Assembly (NCBI GenBank): GCA_014084085.1
Contig: NPFB01000105.1
Coordinates: forward strand, 34,074-82,592
Direction: 5' to 3'
From: Hondaea fermentalgiana
Lineage: Eukaryota > Sar > Bigyra > Thraustochytrida > Thraustochytriidae
Length of the DNA stretch: 48,519 bases
In this document: positions 46,395 through 48,519 of the stretch, piece after piece
Layout of the letters: each line of letters opens with the position of its first letter
Numbering within the stretch: position 1 is the first letter of the stretch
Notes under the pieces: generated by a model
The model's database searches: none
Told to the model about the DNA's origin: nothing
The model's input: the letters and a program-made list of their open reading frames with translations, nothing else
Position numbers and translations under genes: made by a program

Positions 46395-47774
46395 TTACGT
46401 TCTTTTATTCTTTCGACGTTTGTAGGTGTGCGTGCCCGGTAGTCTTCGGCCCGTAGTGGCATCGCACAAACTCCCTTCCTCCGCAAGACGCTCTTCGTAG
46501 TAATGACTGTCGACGAAGTTATCGTTACGACTGTCGTTGCTGTTGCCATATTCTCGAAGACCATTCGCCGTAGAGGGATGTCTCTTCCAAGACGACAAGG
46601 CGGACGCTCCATCTGACCGATGCTGGCGCTTGCGCTTGGCGGTTTGATTGTTACCTTTGGTAATGCACGCCTCGGTCCTGTGGGAGTGAAGCTGACAATG
46701 CTGGCAGAAAACATCCCCTTGATACGTGCATGCGTTGGGAGAGCAATTGCAATTGCAGCGTTTGCAGCGTGGAGATCTGGAGTTTGTAGCAGGGAACTTC
46801 AGTTGTCTGCGACGGGCAATGGGGGCACTCGTGTCGGGCTGTGCAGGGACAGGCGCGTCAAGCGGTGCATTGGAACTTGACTTGAACTCTGTTGCGATCT
46901 CCTCACTGATGGTGCGAAGCTTGGCCATGTTGATATGCTCTTGTTCCAGGAGTTGGGAAAGATAGTATTGAGCTCCTGTCGGTGTGAGTCGCTTGAGTTT
47001 AGTGAGAATCATCAGGTGCATCAAATTGGTTACAGTGAGCTTCGTTTTCCCAAATTGTCGAGCGATTTGATCGAGTTTGTGGAGTTGTTCGAAGATCGCA
47101 GACGTAGATTCCAAGGATGCTTGGAAGTTGTCGGAGCGTAAGAGCTCTACGAACCTTTGCATAAGTTTTGTGAGAGACTCGAGGTTTTTAGGAGTCTGGT
47201 GTTTCTCGAGAGCTTTCCAGGCTTTGAGGCCGGAACGTTTGATATCGCTGCCGTCTACCAGATATGAGAAGATACCGAGAGAGGATTGAATGCACATAAA
47301 GAGTTGTCTATCGAGTCTGACGCGTTCTTCGTCTGGGGCCCGGCGGATATTATCCTTGGTAAGGCGATGCATGATGCGGAATTCTTTCATCTTGTCGCGG
47401 TAGTCAGGCCATTCTACGTCAAGGTTCGCCTCGATCTTGGGAAGGGGTGGCAGATATAACTGATAAGCATATTGTAGGACCTGGGGTTGCGACCACTGAG
47501 TTTGACTCTGTTGGGAGGTGGCGGCAGACGTAGGACGGCTTCCTTTTCCTAACTTTGAGTCGCTCTTGGAGTCGTCCGAATCGGAACTGGAATCTTCGGA
47601 TTTTGAGTGGACAGTTTTGTGAGGATTCTCAGCAACGTCGGGGTTGCGTTGAGTCTTTTTGGCGCCGTTGCCTTTCATTACATGGTCCACAACCTCAGGT
47701 CTGGCGCGTTCTTTGTCTTTGGCCAGGCGGATATCTGCTTTGGTAGGGCCTTGGACGGTGAGGAATGCATTCAT
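46395..47774 (-). CDS. Copia-type Gag-like protein with CCHC zinc knuckle, no Pol
   Basis: The 459-residue frame begins at an ATG at 47774 created within a duplicated segment. It encodes a Ser/Asp/Lys-rich N-terminus, a helical Gag-like body (WPDYRDKMKEFRIMHRLTKD, AWKALEKHQTPKNLESLTKL, LDQIARQFGKTKLTVTNLMH), a Cys-rich stretch (CKRCNCNCSPNAC) and a perfect CCHC knuckle CQHCQLHSHRTEAC near residue 360, then a basic tail. This is the layout of LTR-retrotransposon Gag, which packages element RNA. No protease, integrase or reverse transcriptase frame follows on the minus strand down to the next gene, and no terminal repeats were seen. It could be a dead remnant or a co-opted gene. The N-terminal 28 residues repeat an internal segment because of the tandem duplication. 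Confidence 0.75.
   Translation of the reverse strand: MNAFLTVQGPTKADIRLAKDKERARPEVVDHVMKGNGAKKTQRNPDVAENPHKTVHSKSEDSSSDSDDSKSDSKLGKGSRPTSAATSQQSQTQWSQPQVLQYAYQLYLPPLPKIEANLDVEWPDYRDKMKEFRIMHRLTKDNIRRAPDEERVRLDRQLFMCIQSSLGIFSYLVDGSDIKRSGLKAWKALEKHQTPKNLESLTKLMQRFVELLRSDNFQASLESTSAIFEQLHKLDQIARQFGKTKLTVTNLMHLMILTKLKRLTPTGAQYYLSQLLEQEHINMAKLRTISEEIATEFKSSSNAPLDAPVPAQPDTSAPIARRRQLKFPATNSRSPRCKRCNCNCSPNACTYQGDVFCQHCQLHSHRTEACITKGNNQTAKRKRQHRSDGASALSSWKRHPSTANGLREYGNSNDSRNDNFVDSHYYEERLAEEGSLCDATTGRRLPGTHTYKRRKNKRT
47316..47699 (-). repeat. tandem duplication, copy A (inside Gag-like frame)
   Basis: Copy A is within the coding frame. It aligns with 47700-48075 at an offset of 384 bp (373 bp at the far end). 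Shared landmarks are CTTGTCGC-GTAGTCAGGCC, GACCACTGAGTTTG and GGCGCCGTTGCCTTTC. Divergence is visible throughout. Confidence 0.9.
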
Positions 47775-48102
47775 CTTGTCGCAGTAGTCAGGCCACTCTG
47801 CGTTAAGGTTCTCCTCGATCTTTGAATGGGTTGTGATATGGATATGGTAGGACCTGGGGTTGCGACCACTGAGTTTGGCTCTGTTGGAAGGTGGCGGCAG
47901 ACGTAGGACGGCTTTCCTTTCCTAACTTTGAGTCGCTCTTGGAGACGTCAGGTTCGGAACTGGAATCTTCAGAGCTTGAGTTGACAGGCTTGTGAGGATT
48001 CTCAGCAACGTCGGGATTGCGTTGAGTCTTCTTGGCGCCGTTGCCTTTCTTTCCATGGACCACAACCTTGATGACGCGAAGTCTGTTTGAAAGAAAGAAC
48101 AA
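47700..48102 (-). pseudogene. duplicated Gag N-terminal fragment, copy B, frame-broken
   Basis: Copy B repeats copy A with scattered substitutions and a net 11-bp deletion (near 47820-47835) that breaks the reading frame. One 99-codon frame (47803-48102) still codes the GNGAKKTQRNPDVAENPHK segment shared with the intact frame, then ends at a stop. The downstream part provides the first 28 residues of the current Gag-like frame. I read this as an old tandem partial duplication of the Gag 5' end followed by decay. Confidence 0.78.
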
Positions 48103-48519
48103 CCAAGTTGATTCGTGGAAACGTGAAAGAATATTCCCCTCCGCGCGTAGCGCGATGGGGAGGAAGAACTTGGAGTCTCTCGCTGGTGCTCGGAGACTGG
48201 AGTTATTTGCCTAGCTTGCAAGGGAGTCGAACGGTTAGGAAGAGCCCGCTTGCCAATGGCCACCCTGGTAGCGGTTGACTCGGAATCTCGTTCTGGGTTC
48301 GAGCGCTCGGGTGATTTGGGTCTGCTGACGGACGAGCCCGCGTGTGCGCGACTGCCTTCGTGCAGCTTAGACCATTTTCACAGTGTGAATAGCATGAAGA
48401 AAATGAAATGCGTGGGCTCGTGTAAAAGCAGCATTTAAGGTGATGGAGTAATGTGCTGGGCCTTCGTCAAGGCGACATTATCCAGCAATGCGCTGGGCCT
48501 TCGTCAAGGACGGCATTGC
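48103..48519. other. window end: unassigned sequence and start of a 37-bp tandem repeat
   Basis: No gene was recognised. At the very end an 18-bp core GCTGGGCCTTCGTCAAGG occurs twice (48455-48472 and 48492-48509), period 37 bp, with similar flanks (CGACATT and ACGGCATT). The window stops within the second unit. Confidence 0.7.

Noticed and set aside
1..48519. CRISPR arrays, operons, bacterial promoters or riboswitches
   Set aside because: The window is eukaryotic nuclear DNA; the tandem repeats seen are microsatellites or minisatellites without unique spacers.

Overview
This window is nuclear DNA from a eukaryotic protist. The genes are long and mostly uninterrupted, the DNA is GC-rich, and two small spliceosomal introns can be read (91 bp and 213 bp, both GT-AG). 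There are no operons or ribosome binding sites. Gene content (axonemal inner-arm dynein light chain, VAC14, reticulon, an EF-hand phosphatase, an EAG/CNG-like channel, an RS-domain RNA-processing factor) fits a flagellated, intron-poor stramenopile. A labyrinthulomycete/thraustochytrid is my best guess, but that is inference and no marker gene proves it. A 100-base run of N at 10176-10275 is an assembly gap of conventional size that truncates one gene.

Layout. 1-2.7 kb: no convincing intact gene. 2.7-3.8 kb (-): polyQ/polyHis protein. 3.8-9.3 kb: a 5.5-kb GC-rich, microsatellite-rich stretch without a recognisable gene. 9.3-10.2 kb (-): C-terminal part of an unrecognised protein cut by the gap. 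11.4-11.9 kb (-): HINT3-like histidine-triad protein. 12.5-13.4 kb (-): solo Copia-type Gag-like protein. 13.9-17.8 kb: two DUF829/TMEM53-like hydrolase paralogues (-) bracket a histidine phosphatase with one intron (+) and a small HAD-like protein (+). 19.4-20.3 kb (+): reticulon. 20.6-23.3 kb (-): VAC14. 25.0-28.0 kb (+): voltage-gated channel with a CNBD-like tail. 28.4-31.1 kb: a divergent pair, an RPQSA-motif protein (-) and axonemal dynein light chain p28/DNALI1 (+). 31.5-35.1 kb (-): CAP-Gly/IQ/PPEF phosphatase with six EF-hands. 37.7-38.9 kb (+): N-terminally acylated acidic protein. 39.4-40.4 kb (-): DPY-30-like docking protein. 41.2-43.0 kb (+): CID/RS protein. 43.0-45.4 kb (-): RING-like/UBA protein. 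46.4-48.1 kb (-): second Gag-like gene with a CCHC knuckle and a tandem partial duplication. The window ends inside the start of a 37-bp tandem repeat.

Common themes. Several genes point to cilia/microtubules (DNALI1, the RPQSA protein, the DPY-30-like protein, the CAP-Gly phosphatase) and several to endomembranes (VAC14, reticulon). Many neighbours are head-to-head and share a 0.4-2.6 kb GC-rich intergenic region carrying GATC runs, CTGCAG/CAGCTG palindromes and, at two loci, a GATTTGAATT-type repeat. Most long reading frames in those regions are by-products of GC-rich sequence lacking stop codons. The most unusual items are the CAP-Gly-PPEF fusion, the shared upstream repeat, the two solo Gag genes and the DUF829-bracketed cluster.
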